Of a stretch of 8,350 bases of DNA, positions 1 to 5,849 are shown one piece after another. A model generated the notes under the pieces. It searched no databases, was not told the DNA's origin, and saw only the letters and a list, made by a program, of their open reading frames with translations. The position numbers were made by a program, and so were the translations under genes. Each line of letters begins with the position of its first letter. Position 1 is the first letter of the stretch. Source of the stretch: Candidatus Thorarchaeota archaeon SMTZ1-83 (GTDB taxonomy: Archaea > Asgardarchaeota > Thorarchaeia > Thorarchaeales > Thorarchaeaceae); the NCBI GenBank assembly GCA_001563325.1, contig LRSK01000023.1:1-8350 (forward strand). Direction: 5' to 3'.

Positions 1-932
1 CTGGAGAGGCAGTGCATGCTTTGGTTGATGAAACAAAAGAGAAGTTCGGAGACGAGGCCGAGGGGAGGTATGCGCACCCGTGCCATCCCGGCTGTGTGAT
101 AGCATGTTCGAACATTGTCCCTTATGCGGACACTGGAAAGCTACATGTTTCGCCACTTGAGTATGAGTCTGCTTGGTCCCTCGGATCCAATTTGGGAATC
201 GGCGTGCTCCATGACGTTGCGGAACTCAATAGACTCTGCAATGACCTAGGACTCGATACTATCGAGGCTGGGAATACTATTGCCATGTTCATGGAAGGCG
301 GAGTCATTCCTTATGGCGACGGCCCAGCGGCAATCGAATTGCTGAAGAAAGCCTACGATCCCGAGTCAGTAGAAGGAAAGCTGGTGTGTTCAGGTGCAAA
401 GATAGCTGGCGAAGCCTTGGGCGTTACAAGGATTCCTGTCGTGAAAGGACAATCACTGCCTGCCTATGATCCAAGACCTATCCGTGGTATCGGCGTCACC
501 TACTCTACAACGCCAATGGGCGCAGACCACACCGCAGGCTATACAATCGCTGCAGAGATTCTTGGAATAAAAGGAGAAGTCACTGACCCGCGTGGTCTGG
601 ACAAGTCAGAGCTCTCTAGAGCATTCCAGGCAACCACGGCCTATATCGATTCAACAGGATACTGCCTGTTCATTGCATTCTGTGTCCTGGATGACGATGA
701 TGGCTTTGCAGGGATGAAAGAAACAGTCAATTCATTCCTTGACAAGGAACTGGATCCGACAGAGTATGGTCTTGATATCCTGAGGAATGAGCGCGATTTC
801 AACTTGAAAGCAGGCTTCACGAATAAGGATGACAGACTGCCAGAGTTCTTCTACACAGAGTCCTTGCCTCCGCATAATGTTGTGTTTGAGGTATCAGATG
901 TGGAACTGGACAAGGTCTTCGAGAAGATGTGA
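1..932 (+). CDS. Aldehyde ferredoxin oxidoreductase family protein, C-terminal part (5' end outside window)
   Basis: This is the C-terminal half of a tungsten-dependent oxidoreductase of the AOR family, which oxidises aldehydes to acids with ferredoxin as electron acceptor. The frame is open from the window edge (first full codon at 3) to TGA at 930-932. About 309 residues are visible of the roughly 600 usual for the family, so the N-terminal pterin-binding domain lies upstream. The [4Fe-4S] ligands are readable: three cysteines spaced CX3CX3C (codons at 81, 93 and 105, in HPCHPGCVIACSN) and a fourth at 663-665 in IDSTGYCLF. The classical Pyrococcus AOR spacing is CX2CX3C, so this belongs to another branch whose substrate I cannot name. 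The GLDTIEAGNTIA and FNLKAGFTNKDDRLPEFF stretches are also typical of AORs. A hairpin terminator candidate and two MoaD-like genes follow. The GTG at 12 is internal and not the true start. Confidence 0.93.
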   Translation, partial: GEAVHALVDETKEKFGDEAEGRYAHPCHPGCVIACSNIVPYADTGKLHVSPLEYESAWSLGSNLGIGVLHDVAELNRLCNDLGLDTIEAGNTIAMFMEGGVIPYGDGPAAIELLKKAYDPESVEGKLVCSGAKIAGEALGVTRIPVVKGQSLPAYDPRPIRGIGVTYSTTPMGADHTAGYTIAAEILGIKGEVTDPRGLDKSELSRAFQATTAYIDSTGYCLFIAFCVLDDDDGFAGMKETVNSFLDKELDPTEYGLDILRNERDFNLKAGFTNKDDRLPEFFYTESLPPHNVVFEVSDVELDKVFEKM

Positions 933-945
933 CATCTATCCCTCT

Positions 946-980
946 ATGGGGAGTTTCTGCTCCCCATCCCCTTTTCTTTC
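946..980 (+). terminator. Perfect 8-bp hairpin followed by pyrimidine/T tract
   Basis: ATGGGGAG (946-953), a 6-nt loop (954-959) and CTCCCCAT (960-967) form a perfect stem. A run of C and T follows (968-980) that includes TTTT and TTT. The hairpin begins 13 nt after the AOR stop codon. This is the shape of an intrinsic terminator or attenuator. Archaeal termination depends mainly on the T tract, so the stem may instead protect the mRNA 3' end. If it terminates fully, the beta-grasp pair needs its own promoter in 981-1033; I see no strong TATA box there. Confidence 0.6.
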
Positions 981-1033
981 AATCATCCTGAATGGTACAT
1001 CTTATCAATCATTCAGGAGCACTGAGAGTAACA

Positions 1034-1342
1034 ATGATTGAGATTCACTTGTACGGGTGCTTGAGAGAACTTGTGAAGGGTAGCCGTTCAGACGAAGACA
1101 CAGTTCTGACGTGCGAGTCCGTCCAAGGTGAAACCTTCGCCCAACTGCTTTCACGCTTGGGTCTGAAGTCACGGGATGTCGGTGACTGTTTCATAAATGG
1201 ATCCCTTGCAAAGCCGGATGACCCGATACTTGACGGATTTCGTGTCGGTCTATTCCCGTTCAACATGGTGCTTCTGTGTGGTGGACAGCATCTGAAAGGC
1301 CACGAATTCACGAAGAGTGATCCGGATGTAGATTACTACTAG
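1034..1342 (+). CDS. MoaD/ThiS-like beta-grasp protein with C-terminal extension
   Basis: This small (102 aa) ubiquitin-fold protein resembles the MoaD/ThiS sulfur-carrier superfamily. The evidence is the opening strand IEIHLYGCLREL, a helix near residues 33-43, the FINGSLAKPDDPILDG turn (compare the VNG...L.DGD pattern of MoaD/ThiS) and the final strand RVGLFPFNMVL. Unlike a sulfur carrier, it does not end in Gly-Gly. It has an internal C82-G83-G84 followed by 18 residues ending DVDYY. The start is taken at ATG 1034 because homology begins there, with GAGAG at 1024-1028 and AGGAG at 1015-1019 upstream. An in-frame ATG at 992 would add 14 unlikely residues. A second MoaD-like gene follows after 9 nt, and the AOR gene lies upstream. 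A role in making or inserting the tungstopterin, or as an AOR accessory protein, is inferred from context. Confidence 0.8.
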   Translation: MIEIHLYGCLRELVKGSRSDEDTVLTCESVQGETFAQLLSRLGLKSRDVGDCFINGSLAKPDDPILDGFRVGLFPFNMVLLCGGQHLKGHEFTKSDPDVDYY

Positions 1343-1345
1343 GTG
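1341..1345 (+). promoter_or_regulatory. Ribosome binding site overlapping the upstream stop codon
   Basis: AGGTG at 1341-1345 overlaps the TAG stop of the first beta-grasp gene (1340-1342) and sits 6 nt before the ATG at 1352. This tight arrangement suggests that the two beta-grasp genes are co-transcribed and perhaps translationally coupled. Confidence 0.55.
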
Positions 1346-1351
1346 TAATTC

Positions 1352-1594
1352 ATGAGAGTGAATGTCAAGCTGTATGCGACTCTTCAGAAACTGGCGCCCC
1401 CAGGCACTGAGGTCGGCGAGGCCTTTCCGGTCGATATGGAAGGTTCTACGATTCTTCAACTGGTCGAGCAGCTGGGTATTGAGGAGGATATGGCACGGAT
1501 AGTCATGGTCAACGGCATACGCGCCACTGACCTGTCACAGCCACTTCAGCCGGAAGACCTTGTAGTCATATTCCCTCCAATCGGCGGGGGCTGA
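1352..1594 (+). CDS. MoaD/ThiS-family sulfur carrier with Gly-Gly-Gly tail
   Basis: This is a complete 80-aa beta-grasp sulfur carrier of MoaD size. It opens with the strand VNVKLYATLQKLAPPGT, has the helix GSTILQLVEQLGI (31-43), the VMVNGIRATDLSQPLQPED turn, and the closing strand VVIFPPIGGG. The C-terminal glycines are the hallmark of carriers that are adenylated by a MoaB/MoeB/ThiF/E1-like enzyme and converted to a thiocarboxylate; the FPP..GG ending is typical of MoaD. The expected role is sulfur donation to the pyranopterin dithiolene through MoaE-type molybdopterin synthase, which would supply the tungsten cofactor of the adjacent AOR. Archaeal relatives (SAMPs) can also modify proteins or take part in tRNA thiolation, and sequence alone cannot separate these roles. 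No MoaE or E1-like gene is in the window. Confidence 0.88.
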   Translation: MRVNVKLYATLQKLAPPGTEVGEAFPVDMEGSTILQLVEQLGIEEDMARIVMVNGIRATDLSQPLQPEDLVVIFPPIGGG

Positions 1595-1641
1595 TAGACC
1601 GCCAACACCGTCTGCAACAGATTCATATCAAATGTCAGCTA

Positions 1642-1667
1642 TGGACTTCTAAGGTTAGGAGAGTCCA
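1642..1667 (+). other. Weak hairpin around the ATPase ribosome binding site
   Basis: TGGACT (1642-1647) and AGTCCA (1662-1667) are a perfect 6-bp inverted repeat. They enclose 14 nt containing the AGGAG ribosome binding site (1657-1661), which is 10 nt before the ATG at 1672. If folded in the mRNA, it would present or mask the site. Six base pairs with a long loop is easily chance. Confidence 0.25.
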
Positions 1668-1671
1668 GAAG

Positions 1672-3288
1672 ATGACGCCACCTTCAGAATCCCCTCGCTC
1701 TGATGCTGACTTTGATGAAACAATGTACCTGAACATACTAAGGGATGATCCACCTTTGAAGAGGTACGTTTCAAGAGGCGACACTCGAGATTCAGTTGAT
1801 ATTCTTGGCCCTCATGAGGAAGTCGATCGTGCCATCTTTAGAGCAGTCAGGTTCACGATGCAGGACGGGACACCAAGATTCCAGCCTGTCCTCGGCAGTG
1901 CAGGGATGGGCAAGACTCACTTGTACTGGGTACTCAAGCACCAAGAGGACTACTTCAAGAAGGGAAGGTTCATTGCAGTCTACGTTCCCTCCCCTCCAGC
2001 CCCAGTTCGCATACCCCTCCACTTCCATGCGTGCTTAGTTGATGAAGCGGGAGAGAAGATCTTTGAAGACGCAGTTGATATGTTGATGAAGAAGTTCGGA
2101 GGGCTCGGTGGAGTTTCCCACGAAATCTATGACTACAACTATGCACAAGAGAGGCTTCTGGTCGACTATCCTGGAATCTCATCCGATGTGGTGAGAGTCC
2201 TCCTGCGGTATCGACTTGACCCAGCCAATGCCGACTTATCGAGAAGATGGCTTCTTGGAGATGCGTTAAGTGATCACGAAACGGAACGTCTCGGCGTTAG
2301 AACTATCCTTGAAGATGATGATGTGACAATGGCCACACTGAAGCTCCTGGCCGAAGGTTCCACTAGTCCAATACTGCTTTTCATTGATGAAATGGAGGGC
2401 CCATATAACGCACATGGCGAAGACGGCGAACGTCGATTCTTTGAGGTCCTCAAGCGACTCTATAATGAGTGCAAGAATGTTGTACTGATAGCGTCAAGCC
2501 TCACTGAGATCTGGGACAGAATCTATGCACTGGCGGACGGACCCATGAAATCCAGAATGGAGCGGCCAGTTCACCTTCAGCCATTTACCAGAGATGATGT
2601 TGCAGAGTTTATCCAGGAAACTATGAATGAGTTCTGGAATGTTCAGAATGTGGAGGCACCACCGAATCCAATCTTCCCATTCTCACAGTCCGATATTGAT
2701 GATATCTTTGGAAAATCAGAAGGTAATCCGCGAGAAGCAATACGTCATGCAATATCAAGGCAGGACTCAATCCTATTTGATAGAGACGAAGTGCCAGTTG
2801 AGGAACAACCAGACTACGTCGTCAAGCTGACTCCGACAGTCCTAGTTGGGGCTCTGATCAAAGCACTTCAGATATCTGCAGAGAAATGCGATGCGGAAGT
2901 CAAGTTGGACGTCAAGGCGACCGAGAAGACCAAGGAGTCCACTGCCATTGCAGTACTAAGGAAGGGGAAGACGATGAAAAGGATCGCCTTGGATGTTCCT
3001 AACGTCAAGGACTGGGATAGAAGCGGCGGCATAGCAGCCTATTACTCTGCCCAGAGGCTCAAGGAGATACTTGATGCAGATGAGGCCGACATTGCCATGA
3101 TTGCAGTTCCCACTAAGACTGCTGGCGCTAAGTTCAAAGCAATCGACATGGCCCTCGGTCCCAAGCTGGTTGATGTGGTGCTGAACCAGAAATCAGGTGT
3201 GGCCTTGGTGGAGAATACCCAGAAAGGGTACCTGGCAGACTTTCAATCCAAAGTTTTCGATGACATGATTGACTGGCTTTTCAGTTAG
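1672..3288 (+). CDS. AAA-type P-loop ATPase with unclassified C-terminal domain
   Basis: This is a 538-aa soluble ATPase. An N-terminal segment (about 20-60, RYVSRGDTRDSVDILGPHEE) leads into Walker A GSAGMGKT (75-82). Walker B is ILLFIDE (234-240), a sensor-1-like strand is VLIASS (271-276), and SEGNPREAI (349-357) resembles the sensor-2/GNPR region of ORC/Cdc6- and STAND-like AAA proteins. Residues 300-315 (HLQPFTRDDVAEFIQE) match the conserved end of such ATPase cores. The last 150 residues (about 385-538) form a separate alpha/beta domain containing IALDVPNVKDWDR and DIAMIAVPTK. Its strand-helix order resembles a restriction-endonuclease-like fold, but I see no D...(D/E)xK catalytic set, so it may be degenerate or something else. 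The ATG has AGGAG 10 nt upstream. The gene lies 77 nt after the MoaD-like gene on the same strand, and a functional link is unproven. No membrane segments are seen. The biological role is unknown. Confidence 0.85.
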   Translation: MTPPSESPRSDADFDETMYLNILRDDPPLKRYVSRGDTRDSVDILGPHEEVDRAIFRAVRFTMQDGTPRFQPVLGSAGMGKTHLYWVLKHQEDYFKKGRFIAVYVPSPPAPVRIPLHFHACLVDEAGEKIFEDAVDMLMKKFGGLGGVSHEIYDYNYAQERLLVDYPGISSDVVRVLLRYRLDPANADLSRRWLLGDALSDHETERLGVRTILEDDDVTMATLKLLAEGSTSPILLFIDEMEGPYNAHGEDGERRFFEVLKRLYNECKNVVLIASSLTEIWDRIYALADGPMKSRMERPVHLQPFTRDDVAEFIQETMNEFWNVQNVEAPPNPIFPFSQSDIDDIFGKSEGNPREAIRHAISRQDSILFDRDEVPVEEQPDYVVKLTPTVLVGALIKALQISAEKCDAEVKLDVKATEKTKESTAIAVLRKGKTMKRIALDVPNVKDWDRSGGIAAYYSAQRLKEILDADEADIAMIAVPTKTAGAKFKAIDMALGPKLVDVVLNQKSGVALVENTQKGYLADFQSKVFDDMIDWLFS

Positions 3289-3312
3289 CGAGATCGCTGG
3301 TTTCACTGCTAG

Positions 3313-3888
3313 CTACTCACCGACAGGAGGCATCGTTGGTTCCTGGTGCGGTACCTCCTCCTCACCATCTCTTTTGCATACCAATTCAGGTAAGATGATT
3401 ATGGCAACGAAGACAAGAGCGATGAAGAGGTAGCCGGGCGGTGACCGGAGAAATATGCTGACATGACCAAGCTGCGGGATTCTGAAGACTACCACGCCGA
3501 CTACCTCCCCGATTGTCCGATTCCCTATGTCATTCGCATGATTCGCGTCCCCGCGTGTGAAGAAGTAATACGTTCCATTGACCACCTGAATCTCAACGAC
3601 TCGATGAACTATAGGTGCATCCGTGTACCAATCATCCACGTAGACAATGATGTCACCCACACTGATGTCCTCGGCAGCTCTACCCTGCAGAACCAGTAGG
3701 TCTCCGGGATAAAGTGCATGTATCATAGATTCAGACGTGACTACAACGAGGGGGGATGATGTTCGCATCCCAACCATGAAGAGCCCGTAGCCGCCCATGG
3801 TGGCAATGACCACTATAGCCAGCACAGCGACAGTCTTCACCGTTTCGGAACGCTCATTCCATCTGATCATCTGGCGGGCTCTTTCCAT
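3313..3888 (-). CDS. Signal peptidase I, archaeal/eukaryotic (Sec11-like) type
   Basis: This 191-aa membrane protease removes signal peptides from exported proteins on the outer face of the membrane. A transmembrane helix at about 18-40 is followed by the nucleophile motif SESM (Ser54) and ALYPGDLLV. His95 in PIVHRV replaces the general-base lysine of bacterial enzymes. Asp114 (TRGDAN) and Asp120 have the same six-residue spacing as the two important aspartates of the Methanococcus voltae enzyme. A second hydrophobic helix (about 151-170) anchors the C-terminus, followed by a charged, proline-rich tail. The start is the ATG at 3888-3886, with AAGGA (3899-3903, minus strand) 10 nt upstream. 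The gene stands alone, convergent with the ATPase gene (24-nt gap). Gram-positive SipW-type enzymes share this catalytic set, but the context favours an archaeon. Confidence 0.93.
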   Translation of the reverse strand: MERARQMIRWNERSETVKTVAVLAIVVIATMGGYGLFMVGMRTSSPLVVVTSESMIHALYPGDLLVLQGRAAEDISVGDIIVYVDDWYTDAPIVHRVVEIQVVNGTYYFFTRGDANHANDIGNRTIGEVVGVVVFRIPQLGHVSIFLRSPPGYLFIALVFVAIIILPELVCKRDGEEEVPHQEPTMPPVGE

Positions 3889-3924
3889 AGTTAGTTCATC
3901 CTTATGACGCGGGCATCCGGTCTT

Positions 3925-3934
3925 CTAATAAAAG
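3925..3934 (-). promoter_or_regulatory. TATA-like box for the signal peptidase gene
   Basis: On the minus strand this reads CTTTTATTAG, an A/T-rich island 37-46 nt before the start codon. With the usual archaeal spacing of about 25 nt, transcription would begin near 3904, giving a leader of about 15 nt that just includes the AAGGA site. The match is imperfect. Confidence 0.4.
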
Positions 3935-4002
3935 TGTAGTTTGAATCACTTGGTCAATCTTCGCTTAGAGACGGAAGCCGGGAATCGAAGGATGAATGGG
4001 TG

Positions 4003-4010
4003 GATATAAG
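4003..4010 (+). promoter_or_regulatory. TATA-like box for the Fe-S protein gene
   Basis: GATATAAG is the best TATA-box match in the divergent 3889-4081 intergenic region. It predicts a transcription start near 4032 and a leader of about 50 nt before the TTG at 4082. A second weaker A/T patch (CCTTAAAC, about 4039-4046) could also serve and would give a shorter leader. The rest of this region holds no further feature I can recognise. Confidence 0.45.
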
Positions 4011-4069
4011 CGATGTGAAAAGGTGGCCCTGAACGGAACCTTAAACTGAACTGCAGAAGGAGGATTTTC

Positions 4070-4073
4070 GAGG
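4070..4073 (+). promoter_or_regulatory. Ribosome binding site supporting a TTG start
   Basis: GAGG lies 8 nt before the TTG at 4082, the only conventional start codon that keeps the Fe-S motif in frame. A stronger AGGAGG at 4058-4063 lies 18 nt upstream of that TTG, with no ATG, GTG or TTG at the ideal distance. The frame is open back to 4019. The start choice is therefore probable but not certain. Confidence 0.4.
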
Positions 4074-4081
4074 CCAATTCC

Positions 4082-5227
4082 TTGAGTAGCCTGTGGGTTA
4101 AGGCATGGAAGACAACTCCGCGAATAGACTGTGGACTATGCGGCTCTGCGAACTGCGCGGGCTTCGCAAGAACACTTGTTGTCGGTGACTCAGATTTGGA
4201 TGCCTGTCCCCTTTTGAAGCTCGAGAAGTACTCTGAGCTTAGAGAGAGCCTTGATGCCCTCAGGAAGCGAAGCCCCACCTTGGTTGCCAAACCGGCAGCC
4301 AAACTGCCAGAAGGAGGTGTCCTCTTTACACGTCCATGCCAAGATACCGACGAGAAGGTGATGGCAGAGCTGCGCGTTTTCAACGGAGTTGCTGAAGGCA
4401 CGCCGATGAGATTCGGTGTCTTCGACCCTCAGATACTCTGCGACCTGATGGACTGTGTGACCCACTGGTTCGAGCTTGTCCGCTGTAGTCGTGACTTGGG
4501 ATATGGGAGGGCGGAGATAAACGACATGAACATCACGCTCATGCAGGACGGGCGGATTAACATGCGGAGAGTGAGTGACAAGAAGGAAGTCATGGACCTG
4601 TTCAATCGACTTGAGCAATCACTTCTTGGAGCTGCAATCTGCAACTGTTGTGGAAATGACTTGCTATCAGTACTGGCAAGCTTCGGGGAGAATCTTGAGA
4701 ACCAGCATCCAGTGCTCTCGTCAGGGAGCAGTACAAGCCTCGACCTTTCTGTTGTTGAGAGCCCGCCCAGCATGGATACCTATGCGACGACCTTTGGAGA
4801 GGAAGGTCTTTCTGTTTCTGAGTCTTTGAGAAGCGCTTTTGTATTTGTACGTGAGAGTTTGGCAGCACAAAAGGAGGACGAGATAGGCACAACAGAACCT
4901 CCTCCTGACCTTGGCCCCTCGATTTGCAAAGCTGTCGAAAAATGTGCAGAGAGCAAAGACAGCCGTTCTCTTACTATTGGTCTTATGGTCCTATCACTCT
5001 TACGTACATTCGAGAACGCCATCGAAGGTCTATTAGAGTTCAAGGGAATCATAAAACGGGACTCAGGTCATGACTGGAACGAGATTTCCGACCTCATGAA
5101 AGCGGCCAGAAACGGAGAATTACCCGCAGATACTGAAATGCCAGTGCATCTGGGAGAGGTGATTGCACACCTGTCCCGGGCCAGCAGGGCAATGCGACTG
5201 TTGGACAACTGGGGATGGTTTGTCTAG
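4082..5227 (+). CDS. Fe-S cluster domain protein of unknown function
   Basis: This is a 381-aa protein with a clear N-terminal [4Fe-4S] module: Cys17, Cys20, Cys25 and Cys42 spaced CX2CX4CX16C in IDCGLCGSANCAGFA...ACPLL. This is the pattern of the Fe-S domain found in the gamma subunit of CO dehydrogenase/acetyl-CoA synthase and in some electron-transfer proteins. The rest does not look like that subunit. Residues about 75-200 form a second conserved-looking region with INMRRVSDKKEVMD and a cysteine cluster CNCC (187-190). Residues 205-245 are Ser-rich and probably a linker. Residues 275-381 look helical, with Cys282 and Cys288. No membrane segment or signal peptide is evident. The start is the TTG at 4082, which fits the Fe-S domain lying close to the N-terminus. 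It is divergent from the signal peptidase gene and convergent with the next gene. A redox or metallocofactor-related role is inferred only from the cysteines. Confidence 0.82.
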   Translation: MSSLWVKAWKTTPRIDCGLCGSANCAGFARTLVVGDSDLDACPLLKLEKYSELRESLDALRKRSPTLVAKPAAKLPEGGVLFTRPCQDTDEKVMAELRVFNGVAEGTPMRFGVFDPQILCDLMDCVTHWFELVRCSRDLGYGRAEINDMNITLMQDGRINMRRVSDKKEVMDLFNRLEQSLLGAAICNCCGNDLLSVLASFGENLENQHPVLSSGSSTSLDLSVVESPPSMDTYATTFGEEGLSVSESLRSAFVFVRESLAAQKEDEIGTTEPPPDLGPSICKAVEKCAESKDSRSLTIGLMVLSLLRTFENAIEGLLEFKGIIKRDSGHDWNEISDLMKAARNGELPADTEMPVHLGEVIAHLSRASRAMRLLDNWGWFV

Positions 5228-5249
5228 GTGTACTGCTTCAGTAGGCCGA

Positions 5250-5702
5250 TCAGTGGGTCCATCTCTTTGATGCTTTGTCTATTATCATCTGAACTCTGGG
5301 ATGGTCGGAGGCGCTTATACTCCATTCTTTCGCCCACTCCCCATCCGTATCTCGACTAATGGTGTCTTGAAAGATTCTCATGTTTTGCTCATTGAGACGG
5401 GCGCACTTCATTGCCTGATGCTCGTCACATCTAACTTTCGGGCATTCGGCTGATGCGACAACATACCAAAGACTGTCGCCCAGTTTAGCTGCCACTATCA
5501 CGGCGGGACAGATGTCTATCTTCTCGCGAAACACAATCTGCTCTCCCTCAGATAGTTCTGCCTTTGGCGACATTCTAGATCCATCAACACCATACCACTC
5601 CTCTGCAGCGTCGAAGATTACTCTCGTGGCAGCCTTCTTTATGTCGGCAAGTTTCGCGTTTACAACGATTCCGTCACCGCTCAACTGTGATTCTCGGGTC
5701 AT
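5250..5702 (-). CDS. Hypothetical protein with cysteine cluster
   Basis: This is a 150-aa soluble protein that I do not recognise. Four cysteines are present: Cys65 in IDICPAVIVAAKL, then Cys87, Cys92 and Cys100 spaced CX4CX7C (ECPKVRCDEHQAMKC) with His95 between them. This could bind a metal, but it matches no motif I can name. The middle (58-85) alternates hydrophobic strands around a WYVVASAECP segment, and the C-terminal third is charged and probably helical. No signal peptide or membrane helix is seen. The ATG at 5702-5700 has GGAG (5711-5714, minus strand) 8 nt upstream, which supports both the start and the reality of the gene. It converges on the Fe-S gene with a 22-nt gap and diverges from the MBL-rhodanese gene. 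The plus-strand reading frame across the same DNA has no such support. Confidence 0.68.
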   Translation of the reverse strand: MTRESQLSGDGIVVNAKLADIKKAATRVIFDAAEEWYGVDGSRMSPKAELSEGEQIVFREKIDICPAVIVAAKLGDSLWYVVASAECPKVRCDEHQAMKCARLNEQNMRIFQDTISRDTDGEWAKEWSISASDHPRVQMIIDKASKRWTH

Positions 5703-5805
5703 TCTCAGGTCTCCGTTGGGTCTATTCTTCAGTGGAGTCTGTGCACACTTTATGTCTTGCTAAGTAGACATGTCCTCTGACTTCTGTTTCTAGTCCACCT
5801 GACAC

Positions 5806-5813
5806 CTTAAAAG
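5806..5813 (+). promoter_or_regulatory. TATA-like box for the MBL-rhodanese gene
   Basis: CTTAAAAG is the best A/T-rich element in the divergent 5703-5849 region. It predicts transcription starting near 5835, giving a leader of only about 15 nt before the ATG at 5850, so translation may be leaderless or short-leader. No strong Shine-Dalgarno site precedes any candidate start. A weaker box for the opposite gene may lie at about 5748-5755 on the minus strand (CATAAAG). Confidence 0.4.
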
Positions 5814-5849
5814 AGGATGCGATAAGAGCCGAGTTACTTGGTGCGAGAG

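Noticed and set aside
992..1033. Upstream ATG start for the first beta-grasp gene
   Set aside because: It would add 14 residues (MVHLINHSGALRVT) outside the beta-grasp fold; the ATG at 1034 starts exactly at the first strand.
829..1041. Plus-strand open frame of 70 codons across the AOR 3' end
   Set aside because: It overlaps the conserved C-terminus of AOR and the hairpin, ends inside the next gene, and its product is low-complexity.
3287..3298. AGCGA-GA-TCGCT inverted repeat in the convergent gap after the ATPase gene
   Set aside because: The 2-nt loop is too tight for a stable hairpin, the stem is only 5 bp and there is no T tract. Not enough to call a terminator.
3946..4401. Minus-strand open frame of 151 codons covering the intergenic region and the start of the Fe-S gene
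   Set aside because: Composition is Ser/Arg/Leu-rich with no motif, and it overlaps the clear [4Fe-4S] module on the plus strand. It is an antisense shadow.
5512..5763. Plus-strand open frame of 83 codons opposite the small hypothetical gene
   Set aside because: The minus-strand frame is longer, has a well-placed GGAG and a balanced protein composition. The plus-strand product is Ser/Phe-rich with no supporting site.
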